This document shows positions 43,488-52,918 of a DNA stretch of 64,000 nt, one piece after another. The position numbers were made by a program, and so were the translations under genes. The stretch is from JAMXLO01 sp963812505 (GTDB lineage: Bacteria; Pseudomonadota; Alphaproteobacteria; Acetobacterales; Acetobacteraceae): the NCBI GenBank assembly GCA_963812505.1, contig CAWEVM010000018.1:62001-126000 (forward strand). The letters run 5' to 3'. The notes below the pieces were generated by a model that did no database searches, was not told the DNA's origin, and saw nothing but the letters and a program-made list of their open reading frames with translations. The stretch's first letter is position 1. Each line of letters opens with the position of its first letter.

Positions 43488-43923
43488 GATCGTCCTCCGT
43501 CATTACGCCTGTCGGCTCGACCGAACCGGACTGTGCCGGCGTGCATAAAGGACGGGAAGCACGCGCTGACAAACGACGGCTTCTCATCCCGCACGTGAGC
43601 GGACGTCATGCGTCCCAGCCCTCCGGCGCGCATTCGACGGCATTGCGATAACGATAATTTTACATGGAATTAATTCATTGCTAAAAAGTCGCAGGAATCT
43701 GGTCATGGCGGAACCATTCGGTGCGGAAAACTGCGAATTTAGCCATTCTCGAAAGGCGCCCTGCTTCCGCGGAATTGGATGCTTTGCGGCCGTAATTAGA
43801 CGATCAAAAGATATCTGGACACACAATGACATACATGTGGCAATGGGTTACCGCTGGCAGATACGGCAGTCAGGACAGCGAGGCGGAAGTTTCATGCACT
43901 CCCTGACATCAGACGGAGAGGTG
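43488..43923. other. Intergenic stretch, no convincing gene
   Basis: About 436 bases. A stretch around 43650-43690 is distinctly AT-rich for this window and may contain a promoter for the small downstream gene. An in-frame extension of that gene reaches back to 43678, but its sequence looks non-coding. Nothing else was recognised. Confidence 0.45.
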
Positions 43924-44133
43924 ATGGCCCTGTACCGGTTCTACTGGTTCGGCCCAGATGGCCACATCAAGGCCGCGGAGAACCGTGATTGCGCATCTGA
44001 CGAGCAGGCCCAGGCGGAGGCACTGGAAATGATCGGGGATTACGCCACGATGGAGGTCTGGCTTGGCGCGCGCTGCGTCGCGCGGCTGATGGGACGAGAA
44101 TCCGGCAACGGTGAAGTCTCCAGCTCCCATTGA
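43924..44133 (+). CDS. Small hypothetical protein
   Basis: A 69-residue protein, MALYRFYWFGPDGHIKAAEN followed by a DEQAQAEALEMIGDYATMEVWLG stretch. The aromatic first strand, acidic middle and short helix recall DUF6894-like small proteins common in alphaproteobacteria, but the match is loose. An ATG 12 codons upstream (MHSLTSDGE) is an alternative start, and a GGAGAGGTG purine run lies just before the chosen ATG. It converges on hpnL with a 9-base gap. Confidence 0.55.
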   Translation: MALYRFYWFGPDGHIKAAENRDCASDEQAQAEALEMIGDYATMEVWLGARCVARLMGRESGNGEVSSSH

Positions 44134-44142
44134 ACCGGCAAC

Positions 44143-45129
44143 CTATCGTCGCGCCGCGACGCGCTGTGCGGCACGCAGGTGGCGCATTTCGAGGAATTGC
44201 CAGAGCAGCAGGATAGGGATCCCGACCGCCAGGTCGCGCGCTCGCCGCACCAGCGAGACACCAAGCGACAGTTCCGGCGGCACACCGAAGATAGCGCCCA
44301 GGCCAGCGTAGCCGGCCTCCTGCACCCCGGCGTTCACCGGGACCAGGAACGCGATCGCTGCCAACGCGCTCAGCAGCGCCTCGATCGCGAGCGCATCGTC
44401 GAAGTCGATCGGCACGCCCAGAGCGCGGTAGGTGATCCAACCAGCGACACCGGTGCCCAGCCAACCCAGCAGATGCACGAAAAATCCGATGGCCAACCGC
44501 AACGTATGGCCGTAGATCAGCAGCAGCTCCGACTGGAGCACGTCGACACGGTCCTGCGCGTTCTCGAACCACCGGCCGGCGATGCGCCGCCCAAGCTTGG
44601 CGAACAGGGGCGCGGCACCCTGCTGCAGCCAGATCAGCGCCACGCCTGCCATTACCGCAATCCCGAGCCCGACCTCCACCGGCACGGCCAGGGACGATTC
44701 CGGGGCGCGCGCCAGCAGGACACCAAGCCCGATGGCGGTGAAGGCAAGCTGGGCGAGGAATTCGGCGGTGACGTCCACCACAGTCGAGGCGGTCGCCAGT
44801 GACCATGACACACCGTGCAATGTCGCAGCCCGCGCGCCAAACACGAAGCCGCCGACCTGCGAGAACGGCAGGCAGTTGGCCGACGCGTCGCGCACCATGC
44901 GGCCCCAGACGAAGACCCAGGGCCGGCGGGCCTCGCGAGCCGGCACGATCGCGTCCCAGGCGAGGCCCAGCACGGCGAACAGCACGAGCTGCCACCCCAC
45001 GATCACCGCGAAATCCCCCCAGCCTACGCGGCGTACACCGCTGACGACGCGGTCGATCCCGAACCAGCCGATCAACACGGTGCCGAGCAACAGACCAGCC
45101 AGGGCAAGCACGATCGAGAGCTTTTTCAA
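44143..45129 (-). CDS. hpnL: Hopanoid-associated membrane protein HpnL
   Basis: A 328-residue protein with about seven to eight membrane helices of the LPG-synthase transmembrane/UPF0104 type: WDAIVPAREARRPWVFVWGRMVRDASANCLPFSQVGGFVFGARAATLHG and AIAFLVPVNAGVQEAGYAGLGAIFGVPPELSLGVSLVRRARDL. This matches HpnL, found beside hopanoid genes. The family may flip or scaffold lipids; a role in hopanoid handling is inferred from gene position in many genomes. The frame opens at a TTG codon with GGAAAG upstream. It is divergent from hpnA over 102 bases. Confidence 0.88.
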   Translation of the reverse strand: MKKLSIVLALAGLLLGTVLIGWFGIDRVVSGVRRVGWGDFAVIVGWQLVLFAVLGLAWDAIVPAREARRPWVFVWGRMVRDASANCLPFSQVGGFVFGARAATLHGVSWSLATASTVVDVTAEFLAQLAFTAIGLGVLLARAPESSLAVPVEVGLGIAVMAGVALIWLQQGAAPLFAKLGRRIAGRWFENAQDRVDVLQSELLLIYGHTLRLAIGFFVHLLGWLGTGVAGWITYRALGVPIDFDDALAIEALLSALAAIAFLVPVNAGVQEAGYAGLGAIFGVPPELSLGVSLVRRARDLAVGIPILLLWQFLEMRHLRAAQRVAARR

Positions 45130-45231
45130 GGCGTTGGACTTTCCGGCTGGCAGAGGAGGGCGAGCGGCCGGCTCTACACCGATTCAGCCGCCGTGAGCTA
45201 TACAGGGACCTTGCCTTGAAGGGATCGGCAA

Positions 45232-46236
45232 GTGGCAGCGGACGGCCTGACATTGCTGACCGGCGCGACCGGCTTTGTTGGGTCCGCGGTGGCCCGGGTG
45301 TTGGCGGCGCGGGGGCACCGCCTGCGCTTGCTGGTGCGGCCCACCAGCGACCGCCGTAACCTCGCGGACGTGGATGCCGAACTGGCGCTGGGTGACCTCA
45401 CCGACCCCGCCTCATTGACGCGCGCTGCCGCTGGCTGCCGCTACGTGTTCAACGTCGCGGCCGACTATCGGTTCTGGGTGCCCGATCCTGACGCGATGCT
45501 GCGGGCCAACGTCGAGGGCACTCTTGCGGTGATGCGCGCGGCGCAGGCGGCGGGAGTGGAGCGCATCGTGCATTGCAGCTCCGTCGCCGCGCTGGGGTGG
45601 ACACAGGACGGCACGCCAGCCGACGAGACCACCCAGACCAATGAGGCGGACTTCATCGGCACTTACAAGCGATCGAAGTTCCTGGCGGAGCGGGCGGTAA
45701 TGGATCTGGTGCGCCAGGAGGGGCTGCCGGCGGTGGTGGTCAATCCGTCCGCCCCGGTCGGTCCGCGCGACATCAAACCAACGCCGACGGGCAAGATGAT
45801 CCGCGATGCTGCCGCTGGCCGTGTGCCGGCCTACATCGATACTGGCCTCAACATGGTGCACGTGGACGACGTGGCGGAGGGTCACGCGCTGGCGCTTGAG
45901 CGCGGGCGGATCGGCGAGCGCTACGTGCTGGGGGGCGAGAACCTGCTCTTGAAGGACATATTGGCACTGGTCGCCGAGGTGGTCGGACGTCGGCCGCCGC
46001 AGATCGAGGTCCCTGAGGCGCTGGTCTGGCCGGCTGCCTGGTTCATGGAGGGGCTGGCGCGGCTTACCGGCATTCCGCCGATGATGACACGCGACCACAT
46101 CAAGATGGCGCGGCACAAGATGTTCTACTCCTCAGCCAAGGCGATACATGAACTGGGCTATTCGCCGCGTCCATTGCGTGCGGCGATCGAGGATGCGGTG
46201 GCCTGGTTCCGCGCCAATGGCATGCTCCGGTCATGA
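45232..46236 (+). CDS. hpnA: Hopanoid-associated sugar epimerase HpnA
   Basis: A 334-residue extended short-chain dehydrogenase. The Rossmann motif is GATGFVGSAVARVLAARGH, the catalytic Ser lies in VHCSSVAALG, and the YxxxK pair in TYKRSKFLAE. MVHVDDVAEGHALALERGRIGERYVLGGENLLLKD is the characteristic late motif of HpnA. It is thought to modify a nucleotide sugar or hopanoid side-chain sugar, but its exact reaction is unsettled. The start is GTG with an AGGGA site upstream. It opens the seven-gene hopanoid operon; its stop overlaps the hpnB start by ATGA. Confidence 0.94.
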   Translation: MAADGLTLLTGATGFVGSAVARVLAARGHRLRLLVRPTSDRRNLADVDAELALGDLTDPASLTRAAAGCRYVFNVAADYRFWVPDPDAMLRANVEGTLAVMRAAQAAGVERIVHCSSVAALGWTQDGTPADETTQTNEADFIGTYKRSKFLAERAVMDLVRQEGLPAVVVNPSAPVGPRDIKPTPTGKMIRDAAAGRVPAYIDTGLNMVHVDDVAEGHALALERGRIGERYVLGGENLLLKDILALVAEVVGRRPPQIEVPEALVWPAAWFMEGLARLTGIPPMMTRDHIKMARHKMFYSSAKAIHELGYSPRPLRAAIEDAVAWFRANGMLRS

Positions 46237-47342
46237 CAACGCTGGCGGTGCTGTCGCTGCTGATCTGGCTCTATCTGCTGCTGGCGCATGGCCGGTTCTG
46301 GCACTCGGGCCCAGAACTGGCGCCGGAGCGTCCAGTTGCCGCGCCGCCCGTCGCCGTGGTGGTGCCGGCGCGCGACGAGGCGCCGCTGATCGGGGAGTCG
46401 CTGCGCTCACTTCTGGCGCAGGAGTATCCCGGGCCGCTGCGCGTAATCGTGGTCGACGATGGCAGTGGCGATGGCACGGGCACGATTGCTCGCTCATTTG
46501 AGCGGGTTAGCGTTGTCAGTGGAACACCGCGGCCGCCCGGCTGGAGCGGCAAGATGTGGGCGGTGGCACAGGGGCTGGCGGAAGCCGAGGCTTCGGATCT
46601 CGTACTGCTGACCGACGCGGACATCGTGCATGACCCGCTGCACGTCGCGACCTTGGTAGCGCAGATGGAACGCGGGGACTTCGATCTGGCATCGGAGATG
46701 GTGGCATTGGCCTGCGAGACGCCGGCAGAGCATGCACTGGTGCCGGCATTCGTGTTCTTCTTCCAGCTGTTGTACCCGTTCGCCTTGGTGAACGATCCGT
46801 TGCGCGCCACTGCGGCGGCGGCCGGCGGGACGCTTCTGATCCGACCCCGGGCTTTGCGGCGCATTGGCGGGATTGCGGCGGTGCGGGGCGCGCTGATCGA
46901 CGACGTGGCATTGGCGGCGGCGGTCAAACGAGGCGGCCGCATCTGGCTGGGCCACTCCGGACTGGCGCGCTCGATACGGAGCTATCCTGCCGCAGCGGAC
47001 GTCTGGCGCATGGTGTCGCGGAGTGCGTATGTGCAGCTGCGTTTCTCGCCGTTGCTGCTGCTCGGAACGGTGGCGGCAATGGCGGTGACCTTTCTGGTGC
47101 CGCCACTCGTGGCGCTGTTCGGCCACGGAATGGCGCGCTGGTTCGGCTGGCTGACCTGGGGCGCGATGGCGGCTGCGTACCAACCCACGCTGCACCGGTA
47201 TCATCGCTCCATCCTGTGGGCGCCATGCCTGCCTGCAATCGCCGCGTTCTACCTGGCGGCGACAATCGGCTCGGCGGTGAACCATCATCTTGGTCGGGGC
47301 GTGGCGTGGAAGGGACGCGCCTATCAGGGTGCCGGCGTATGA
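46233..47342 (+). CDS. hpnB: Hopene-associated glycosyltransferase HpnB
   Basis: A 369-residue GT2 protein. One N-terminal membrane helix (LAVLSLLIWLYLLLAHGRFW) is followed by a GT-A domain with VVVPARDEAPLIGESLRSLLAQEYPGPLRVIVVDDGSGDGT and the metal site LLTDADIVHDP, and by C-terminal membrane helices. This is the HpnB architecture. It is thought to glycosylate hopanoid-linked intermediates. Coupled by 4-base overlaps to hpnA and hpnC. Confidence 0.94.
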   Translation: MTTLAVLSLLIWLYLLLAHGRFWHSGPELAPERPVAAPPVAVVVPARDEAPLIGESLRSLLAQEYPGPLRVIVVDDGSGDGTGTIARSFERVSVVSGTPRPPGWSGKMWAVAQGLAEAEASDLVLLTDADIVHDPLHVATLVAQMERGDFDLASEMVALACETPAEHALVPAFVFFFQLLYPFALVNDPLRATAAAAGGTLLIRPRALRRIGGIAAVRGALIDDVALAAAVKRGGRIWLGHSGLARSIRSYPAAADVWRMVSRSAYVQLRFSPLLLLGTVAAMAVTFLVPPLVALFGHGMARWFGWLTWGAMAAAYQPTLHRYHRSILWAPCLPAIAAFYLAATIGSAVNHHLGRGVAWKGRAYQGAGV

Positions 47343-48154
47343 GCGGTGCTGCGACAGTCGAGACGTGGTCGGGCAAGGGCCGCGGTGATGAGAACTTTCC
47401 GGTAGGCTCGCTGCTGATCCGCCGCGATCTGCGTCGGCATGTGCATGCGTTCTATGCCTTCGCGCGCAATGCCGATGACATTGCGGATTCAGGCTCGCTG
47501 GCGGCGGACGAAAAGATCGCGCGGCTTGACGTGATGGAGGATGTGCTGCTGGGCCGGCGCGACGCCGGTTCGCCGAGTGCGCTGCGTCTGCGCGGCAGCC
47601 TGGCCGAGACGGGCGTGACGCCGCGTCATTCGCTGGATTTGCTGATCGCGTTCCGTCGCGACGCGACCAAGCTGCGATACGCGGACTGGGGCGAGCTCTA
47701 CGACTACTGCCGTTACTCGGCGATGCCGGTCGGGCGACACGTACTCGATCTGCACGGCGAGGGTCGCGCGACGTATGTGCCATCGGATGCATTGTGCACG
47801 GCGCTTCAGGTGCTCAATCATATGCAGGACTGCGCGCAGGACCTGGCGGCGCTGGATCGCTGCTACCTGCCGGGCGTCTCGGTTGGTGAATTGCGCGTCC
47901 CAGCGGCATCGGATGAATTGCGACATGTGTTTGACGACCTGCTGGATCGGGTTGATGCGCTGAACCGTTCGGCGGTCGATCTGCCGCGGTTGACGCGCAG
48001 CAGGCGGCTGCGGGTTGAGACCGCGGTGATTGTGGGTCTGGCGCATCGGTTGGCGAGGCGGTTGCGACGCGACGACCCGATCGCTCGGCGCGTGCGGTTG
48101 ACCAAGGGAGACGCGGTGGCGAGCGTGTTCGCGGCGTTGCGATGGTGGGTGTGA
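47339..48154 (+). CDS. hpnC: Squalene synthase HpnC (hydroxysqualene synthase)
   Basis: A 271-residue trans-isoprenyl-diphosphate synthase of the squalene/phytoene type. The first Asp-rich motif is FYAFARNADDIADS, and the second is NHMQDCAQDLAALDRCYLPG. The family converts presqualene diphosphate to hydroxysqualene, following HpnD and before HpnE. The ATG overlaps the hpnB stop. The longer upstream frame is an hpnB shadow. Confidence 0.94.
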   Translation: MSGAATVETWSGKGRGDENFPVGSLLIRRDLRRHVHAFYAFARNADDIADSGSLAADEKIARLDVMEDVLLGRRDAGSPSALRLRGSLAETGVTPRHSLDLLIAFRRDATKLRYADWGELYDYCRYSAMPVGRHVLDLHGEGRATYVPSDALCTALQVLNHMQDCAQDLAALDRCYLPGVSVGELRVPAASDELRHVFDDLLDRVDALNRSAVDLPRLTRSRRLRVETAVIVGLAHRLARRLRRDDPIARRVRLTKGDAVASVFAALRWWV

Positions 48155-48160
48155 GGACGG

Positions 48161-48200
48161 CCCCCTCCCCCCAACCGCCTCCCGCGAGGGGAGGGGGAGT
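48161..48200. repeat. Palindromic purine/pyrimidine element, copy 1 (hpnC-hpnD)
   Basis: CCCCCTCCCC, then CAACCGCCTCCCGCGAGG and GGAGGGGGAG form an imperfect hairpin whose arms are pyrimidine on one side and purine on the other. It sits in the only sizeable gap inside the hopanoid operon up to this point. A near copy lies at shc-hpnG (52262-52302). Stems CTCCC/GGGAG and CCCCTC/GAGGGG can both form. Confidence 0.75.
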
Positions 48201-48230
48201 AGTTTCTGGGGTCAGGGAGAGGGGGTGTTG

Positions 48231-49088
48231 GTGACACCCCTGAATGCTGCCCAGGCGGATCTCGATGCGGTCGAGGCAATCGTGCGCGCTGCCGGTACCT
48301 CATTCTATCGCGGCATGCGGGTGCTGCCGCCGGACCGTCGTCACGCGATGTATGCGGTCTATGCGTTCTGTCGCCTGGTGGACGACGTGGCGGACGAGGA
48401 TGGCGCCTTCGCCGCGAAGCTGCCCGAGCTGACGGCGTGGCGGGAACGCGTCGCGGGTCTGTACCACGGGCAGTCGGACGGCCCGGTCACCCGGGTGCTG
48501 GCGGCGGCGGTGCAGCGATTCGCGCTTCGCCAGGAGGACTTTCTCGCCGTCATCGACGGCATGCAGATGGACGCGGAGACTACCATCGTCGCGCCCGATC
48601 TGGCGACGCTCGACCTATACTGCGACCGTGTCGCCGCGGCTGTGGGGCGTCTCTCGGTGCGCGCCTTCGGCGATTCGTCGCCGGCCGCCGATCAGGTGGC
48701 CTACTCGCTCGGCCGTGCCCTCCAGCTCACCAATATCCTGCGCGACCTCCAGGAGGATGCAGAGCGTGGCCGGCTCTATCTACCGCGCGAATGGCTCGAC
48801 GCGGCGGGCGTGCCGCACGATCCGTCGGCCGCGCTGCGGGCGCCTGGCCTGCGGCAGGTCTGCGCGCGCGTGGCCGCTCTGGCGCACGACCAGTTCGGCG
48901 CGGCCACCGAGGCGATGCGGCGCTGCGATACCAAAGCAATGAAGCCCGCCCGACTGATGGGCGCCACCTATGCCGCGATCCTCACACGCCTGGAGCGCCG
49001 CGGCTGGTCGCCTCCGCATGAACGCGTCAGCCTGCCGGCGTGGCAGAAGCTGTGGCTCGCATTGCGCTACGGTTTGGCGCAACGCTGA
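48231..49088 (+). CDS. hpnD: Presqualene diphosphate synthase HpnD
   Basis: A 285-residue enzyme of the same family as HpnC: TSFYRGMRVLPPDRRHAMYAVYAFCRLVDDVADED carries the first Asp-rich motif, and LTNILRDLQEDAERGRLYLP the second. It joins two farnesyl diphosphates to presqualene diphosphate. GTG at 48231 is preferred because AGGGAGAG lies about 9 bases upstream; GTG at 48225 and TTG at 48228 are in frame. The ribosome site directly follows the palindromic element. The stop abuts the hpnE start. Confidence 0.94.
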   Translation: MTPLNAAQADLDAVEAIVRAAGTSFYRGMRVLPPDRRHAMYAVYAFCRLVDDVADEDGAFAAKLPELTAWRERVAGLYHGQSDGPVTRVLAAAVQRFALRQEDFLAVIDGMQMDAETTIVAPDLATLDLYCDRVAAAVGRLSVRAFGDSSPAADQVAYSLGRALQLTNILRDLQEDAERGRLYLPREWLDAAGVPHDPSAALRAPGLRQVCARVAALAHDQFGAATEAMRRCDTKAMKPARLMGATYAAILTRLERRGWSPPHERVSLPAWQKLWLALRYGLAQR

Positions 49089-50315
49089 ATGCGCGTCCAT
49101 GTCATCGGCGCCGGGCTCGCCGGTCTGTCGGCGGCGGTCGCGCTGTGCGAGCGGGGACACGCCGTCACCGTCATAGAGGCGGGACCAGCGGGTGGCGGCC
49201 GGTGCCGGTCATACTTCGATCGCGAACTGGGGCTGCGGATCGACAACGGCAATCATCTGCTGCTTTCCGGCAACCGGTCGGCCTTCGCCTTTCTCGACAC
49301 GATCGGCGCGCGTTCGACGATGACGATGACGACCGAACCGGCGTTCCCGTTCATTGATCTCAGCAGCGGGCTGCGCTGGGTGCTGCGGCCCAGCCGCGGC
49401 CGGATCCCATGGTGGGTGCTGTCGGGGAAGCGTCGCGTGCCAGGCACTCGTGCGACCGATTATCTGGCTCTGCTGCGGCTGCGCCGCATCAGGAACGACG
49501 CCACGGTTGCCACCTCGTTGCGCAACGACACGCTCTTTCGGCGGCTTGTCGAGCCGCTTGCTGTCGCGGCGCTGAACACGCCGCCGGATACTGCGCTGGC
49601 GCGGCTGCTGGGCGCCGTCATGCGCGAGACGCTCTTCCGGGGCGGCAGTGCCTGCCTTCCGGCCATGCCACGCGAGGGACTTTCGGAGAGTATGATCGAT
49701 CCCGCGGTCGCCTGGCTGCGTGCGCATGACTGCGAGGTGGTGACCGGTCGGCGCGTCGCGAGGCTGCGGATCGAGGCTGGCCTTGTGAGGGAGCTGGCCA
49801 CCACCGAGGCAGCGACCCGCGTCGAGGCGGTAGTGCTTGCCGTCCCGCCGTGGGTGGCGGCCGATCTGTTGCCTGGCCATAAGTGTCCCAACGAGTTCCA
49901 GGCTATCCTGAACGTCCACTTCAGGATTGAGGCTGATCCCGGGCCGGCCGGGTTCATCGGTCTGGTCGGCGGCATCGCGGAGTGGGTATTCGTCAAGCGC
50001 GGCCATGTGTCGGTCACGATAAGTGCGGCCAACCGGTTGGTAGAGTGGGAGGCGGAAAAGATCGCGCGGGCTGTCTGGCCTGACGTGCAGACGGCGCTTG
50101 ACCTGGAGGGTGAGATGCCGCCGTGGCGGGTGGTGAAGGAGCGGCGCGCCACGGTTGCCGCGACGGCGGAACAGGAGCGGCTGCGGCCGGGCGCGCGCAC
50201 CGGCATCGCCAATCTGGTGCTTGCCGGCGACTGGACCGCAACCGGGTTGCCCGGCACGATCGAAGGTGCCATCAGGTCCGGCCGAATCGCGGCCGAGGTG
50301 CTGCTCGCTGCCTGA
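49089..50315 (+). CDS. hpnE: Hydroxysqualene dehydroxylase HpnE
   Basis: A 408-residue FAD-dependent amine-oxidase-fold enzyme. The dinucleotide motif VIGAGLAGLSAAVALCERGHAVTVIEA is at the start, then GGRCRSYFDRELGLRIDNGNHLLLSGN. The C-terminal FAD contact is VLAGDWTATGLPGTIEGAIRSGRIAAEVL. It reduces hydroxysqualene to squalene, the last step of the HpnD-C-E route. It follows hpnD without a gap. Confidence 0.94.
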   Translation: MRVHVIGAGLAGLSAAVALCERGHAVTVIEAGPAGGGRCRSYFDRELGLRIDNGNHLLLSGNRSAFAFLDTIGARSTMTMTTEPAFPFIDLSSGLRWVLRPSRGRIPWWVLSGKRRVPGTRATDYLALLRLRRIRNDATVATSLRNDTLFRRLVEPLAVAALNTPPDTALARLLGAVMRETLFRGGSACLPAMPREGLSESMIDPAVAWLRAHDCEVVTGRRVARLRIEAGLVRELATTEAATRVEAVVLAVPPWVAADLLPGHKCPNEFQAILNVHFRIEADPGPAGFIGLVGGIAEWVFVKRGHVSVTISAANRLVEWEAEKIARAVWPDVQTALDLEGEMPPWRVVKERRATVAATAEQERLRPGARTGIANLVLAGDWTATGLPGTIEGAIRSGRIAAEVLLAA

Positions 50316-50324
50316 GGATGCGCG

Positions 50325-52253
50325 ATGCCGGGTGAAACTTTGCTGCCGAACGAGACCGAGCCGGATGCGGCACTGCGCCGGGCGGTGGAGCGGGCGCGCG
50401 CGGCGCTGGCGCGGCAACAGCACGCGGATGGCCATTGGCTGTTCGAGCTCGAGGCGGACGCGACGATCCCGGCGGAGTACGTGCTGTTGGAGCACTTCCT
50501 CGACCGCATCGATCCGGTGCTGGAAGGGAAGATCGGTGTCTATCTCCGGTCGATCCAGGGCGCGCACGGCGGCTGGCCACTGTTCCATGACGGGGCGTTC
50601 AATCTATCGGCCAGCGTAAAGGCGTATTTCGCGCTGAAGGCGATTGGCGACGACCCCGGTGCGCCGCACATGGCGCGTGCGCGGCAGGCCATCCTGGCGG
50701 CGGGCGGAGCGGAGCGGACCAACGTATTTACCCGCGCGCAGCTCGCGCTGTTCGGCCAGGTGCCGTGGCGTGCGGTGCCGGTGATGCCGCTGGAGATCAT
50801 GCACCTGCCGCTGTGGTTTCCGTTCCATTTGTCAAAGGTGTCGTACTGGTCGCGCACGGTGATCGTGCCGCTGTTGGTGCTGATGGCGTTGCGACCCATG
50901 GCACGCAATCCGCGCAGGATCGCGATCCCGGAGCTGTTCCGCACGCCACCCGCGCAGGTGCGAGACTGGATTCTTCCGCCGTTTCGTTCCGCATGGGGGA
51001 GGTTTTTCAAAGGGATCGATTCAGCGCTGCGAGTGGTGCAGCCGGCGTTCCCGCGACGCAGCCGGCAGCGTGCCATCGATAAGGCGGTGCGTTTCGTTGT
51101 TGAGCGGCTGAATGGCGACGACGGCCTGGGCGGCATTTACCCAGCGATCGCCAACAGCGTGATGATGTTCGACACTCTGGGTTACCCGGCGGAGCATCCG
51201 GCTGCCGCGATCGCCTGGCAGGCTGTGCGCAAGCTGCTGATTGTGGAGCAGGGTCGTGCCTATTGCCAGCCGTGCCTGTCGCCGATCTGGGACACCGGGC
51301 TTGCGGGTCATGCGATGGCGGAAGTTGGCGCCGACACGGCCATGACCTGTGAGTGGTTGCGTGAGCGGCAGATATTGGATGTGGTCGGCGACTGGTCCGT
51401 GCGTCGGCAAGGACTGCGGCCAGGTGGATGGGCGTTCCAGTACGCCAATCCGCATTACCCCGATGTCGATGACACGGCCGTGGTCGGAATGCTGCTGCAT
51501 CGCAATGGCGATCCCAGGCATGTCGAAGCGATCGAGCGGGCGCGCGAATGGATCATCGGCATGCAGTCGTCCGACGGTGGCTGGGGCGCGTTCGAGCCGG
51601 AGAACACGCACCTCTATCTGAACAACATACCATTTGCCGACCATGGGGCGTTGCTCGATCCGCCCACCGCCGATGTCACGGCGCGCTGCGTGTCGTTTCT
51701 GGCGCAGATCGGCATGGCGGCGGACGACCCGGTGCTGGTGCGGGCGCTCGGGTTCCTGCGTCGCGAGCAGGAGGCGGAAGGGAGTTGGTTCGGCCGCTGG
51801 GGCACGAACTATATCTACGGCACGTGGTCGGTGTTGTGCGCGCTCAATGCGGCGGGTGTCGCGCCGGATGATCCGGCGGTGCGGCGAGCGGTGGCGTGGC
51901 TGCTCGAGGCGCAGCGGGATGATGGTGGGTGGGGGGAAGACGAGGAAACCTACCGTGACGCGCCGCACGGTCGATACAAGGAGAGCACGCCGAGCCATAC
52001 GGCGTGGGCGCTGCTTGGCCTGATGGCGGCGGGCGAGGTCGATCATCCGGCGATGTCGCGGGGCGTTGCCTATCTGACCGCGACGCAGGCCGACGATGGC
52101 GCGTGGCGCGAGCTGCCGTACAACGCTGTAGGTTTTCCGCGTGTGTTCTATCTGCGGTACCATGGGTATCGTTGGTACTTTCCGCTGCTGGCGCTGGGGC
52201 GCTACCGAAATCTGCGGCGGGGGAATACGCGCAAGGTGGCGTTTGGGTTCTGA
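50325..52253 (+). CDS. shc: Squalene-hopene cyclase
   Basis: A 642-residue class II triterpene cyclase (about the normal family length). The proton-donor motif DXDDTA is at residues 380-385 (DVDDTA). QW repeats are visible in both barrels, for example QHADGHWLFELEADATIPAEY, QSSDGGWGAFEPEN and QRDDGGWGEDEETY. It cyclises squalene to hopene and hopanol at the inner membrane. Also called hpnF. It is the largest gene of the operon and starts 9 bases after hpnE; the second palindromic element follows it. Confidence 0.97.
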   Translation: MPGETLLPNETEPDAALRRAVERARAALARQQHADGHWLFELEADATIPAEYVLLEHFLDRIDPVLEGKIGVYLRSIQGAHGGWPLFHDGAFNLSASVKAYFALKAIGDDPGAPHMARARQAILAAGGAERTNVFTRAQLALFGQVPWRAVPVMPLEIMHLPLWFPFHLSKVSYWSRTVIVPLLVLMALRPMARNPRRIAIPELFRTPPAQVRDWILPPFRSAWGRFFKGIDSALRVVQPAFPRRSRQRAIDKAVRFVVERLNGDDGLGGIYPAIANSVMMFDTLGYPAEHPAAAIAWQAVRKLLIVEQGRAYCQPCLSPIWDTGLAGHAMAEVGADTAMTCEWLRERQILDVVGDWSVRRQGLRPGGWAFQYANPHYPDVDDTAVVGMLLHRNGDPRHVEAIERAREWIIGMQSSDGGWGAFEPENTHLYLNNIPFADHGALLDPPTADVTARCVSFLAQIGMAADDPVLVRALGFLRREQEAEGSWFGRWGTNYIYGTWSVLCALNAAGVAPDDPAVRRAVAWLLEAQRDDGGWGEDEETYRDAPHGRYKESTPSHTAWALLGLMAAGEVDHPAMSRGVAYLTATQADDGAWRELPYNAVGFPRVFYLRYHGYRWYFPLLALGRYRNLRRGNTRKVAFGF

Positions 52254-52261
52254 TGCGGGCG

Positions 52262-52302
52262 CCCTCCCCCCGCCCCACTCCCACGAGGGGAGGGGGAGTG
52301 GG
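52262..52302. repeat. Palindromic purine/pyrimidine element, copy 2 (shc-hpnG)
   Basis: CCCTCCCCCCGCCCCACTCC, then CACGAGG and GGAGGGGGAGTGGG fold with arms CCCTCCCC/GGGGAGGG or CCCACTCC/GGAGTGGG. The sequence is close to copy 1 at 48161-48200. Its purine arm ends 3 bases before the hpnG ATG and is the only candidate ribosome site for that gene. Confidence 0.8.
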
Positions 52303-52305
52303 TAG

Positions 52306-52918
52306 ATGCGCGTTGGGGTGGTTGTCGGGCTGGCGGCGGAGGCGCGGATCGCGCGACCGCTTGGATGGCGGGTGGCGATCGGTGGCGGGAGCGCCTCGGG
52401 TGCGTTGGTGGCGGCGCAGGGGCTGATCGATGAGGGCAGCGACGCGCTCGTCAGTTTCGGTCTGGCCGGCGGGCTTGATGCGGCGCTTCGTCCGGGTGCG
52501 CTGATTGTCCCGTGCGCGGTCATTGTCGATGACGTGCGTTATCCCGCCGATCCGGGGCTGTCGCGCATTTTGGGTGGCGTCACGCCGCATACGCTGGTGG
52601 GTGCCGATGCAATTGCGGTGGGTGTTGAGGATAAGCGTCGCCTCCACTGTCGCACGTCTGCAGCGGCGGTTGATCTGGAGAGCGGCTCGGTTGCACGTAT
52701 TGCCGCGACGCACGGCATGCCATTCGCGGTGCTGCGCGCGATCTGCGATCCGGCAGTACGCGCCTTGCCGGCGGTGGCGCTGGCGGCACTCGACGCGCGC
52801 GGCGTCATTGGCTTGTGGCGCATCATCGCCTCCCTCGCCGTACGGCCCGGGCAACTTCCCGCGCTCCTCTCGCTGGCGGTTGATGCGGCGGCGGCACGGC
52901 GCTCGCTGGTCGAGCGAG

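Noticed and set aside
43678..44133. The long form (151 codons) of the small protein before hpnL.
   Set aside because: The first 82 residues are Cys/Arg/Ser-rich and unlike the rest; the later ATG gives a compact, plausible protein.
43967..45253. A 428-codon minus-strand frame longer than hpnL itself.
   Set aside because: It is very rich in Arg, Ala and Gly and has no membrane pattern. It is a shadow of hpnL, whose own frame matches a known family.
49209..50588. A 459-codon minus-strand frame antisense to hpnE and the shc start.
   Set aside because: Arises from high GC in third positions; no recognisable domain, and hpnE is fully coded opposite.
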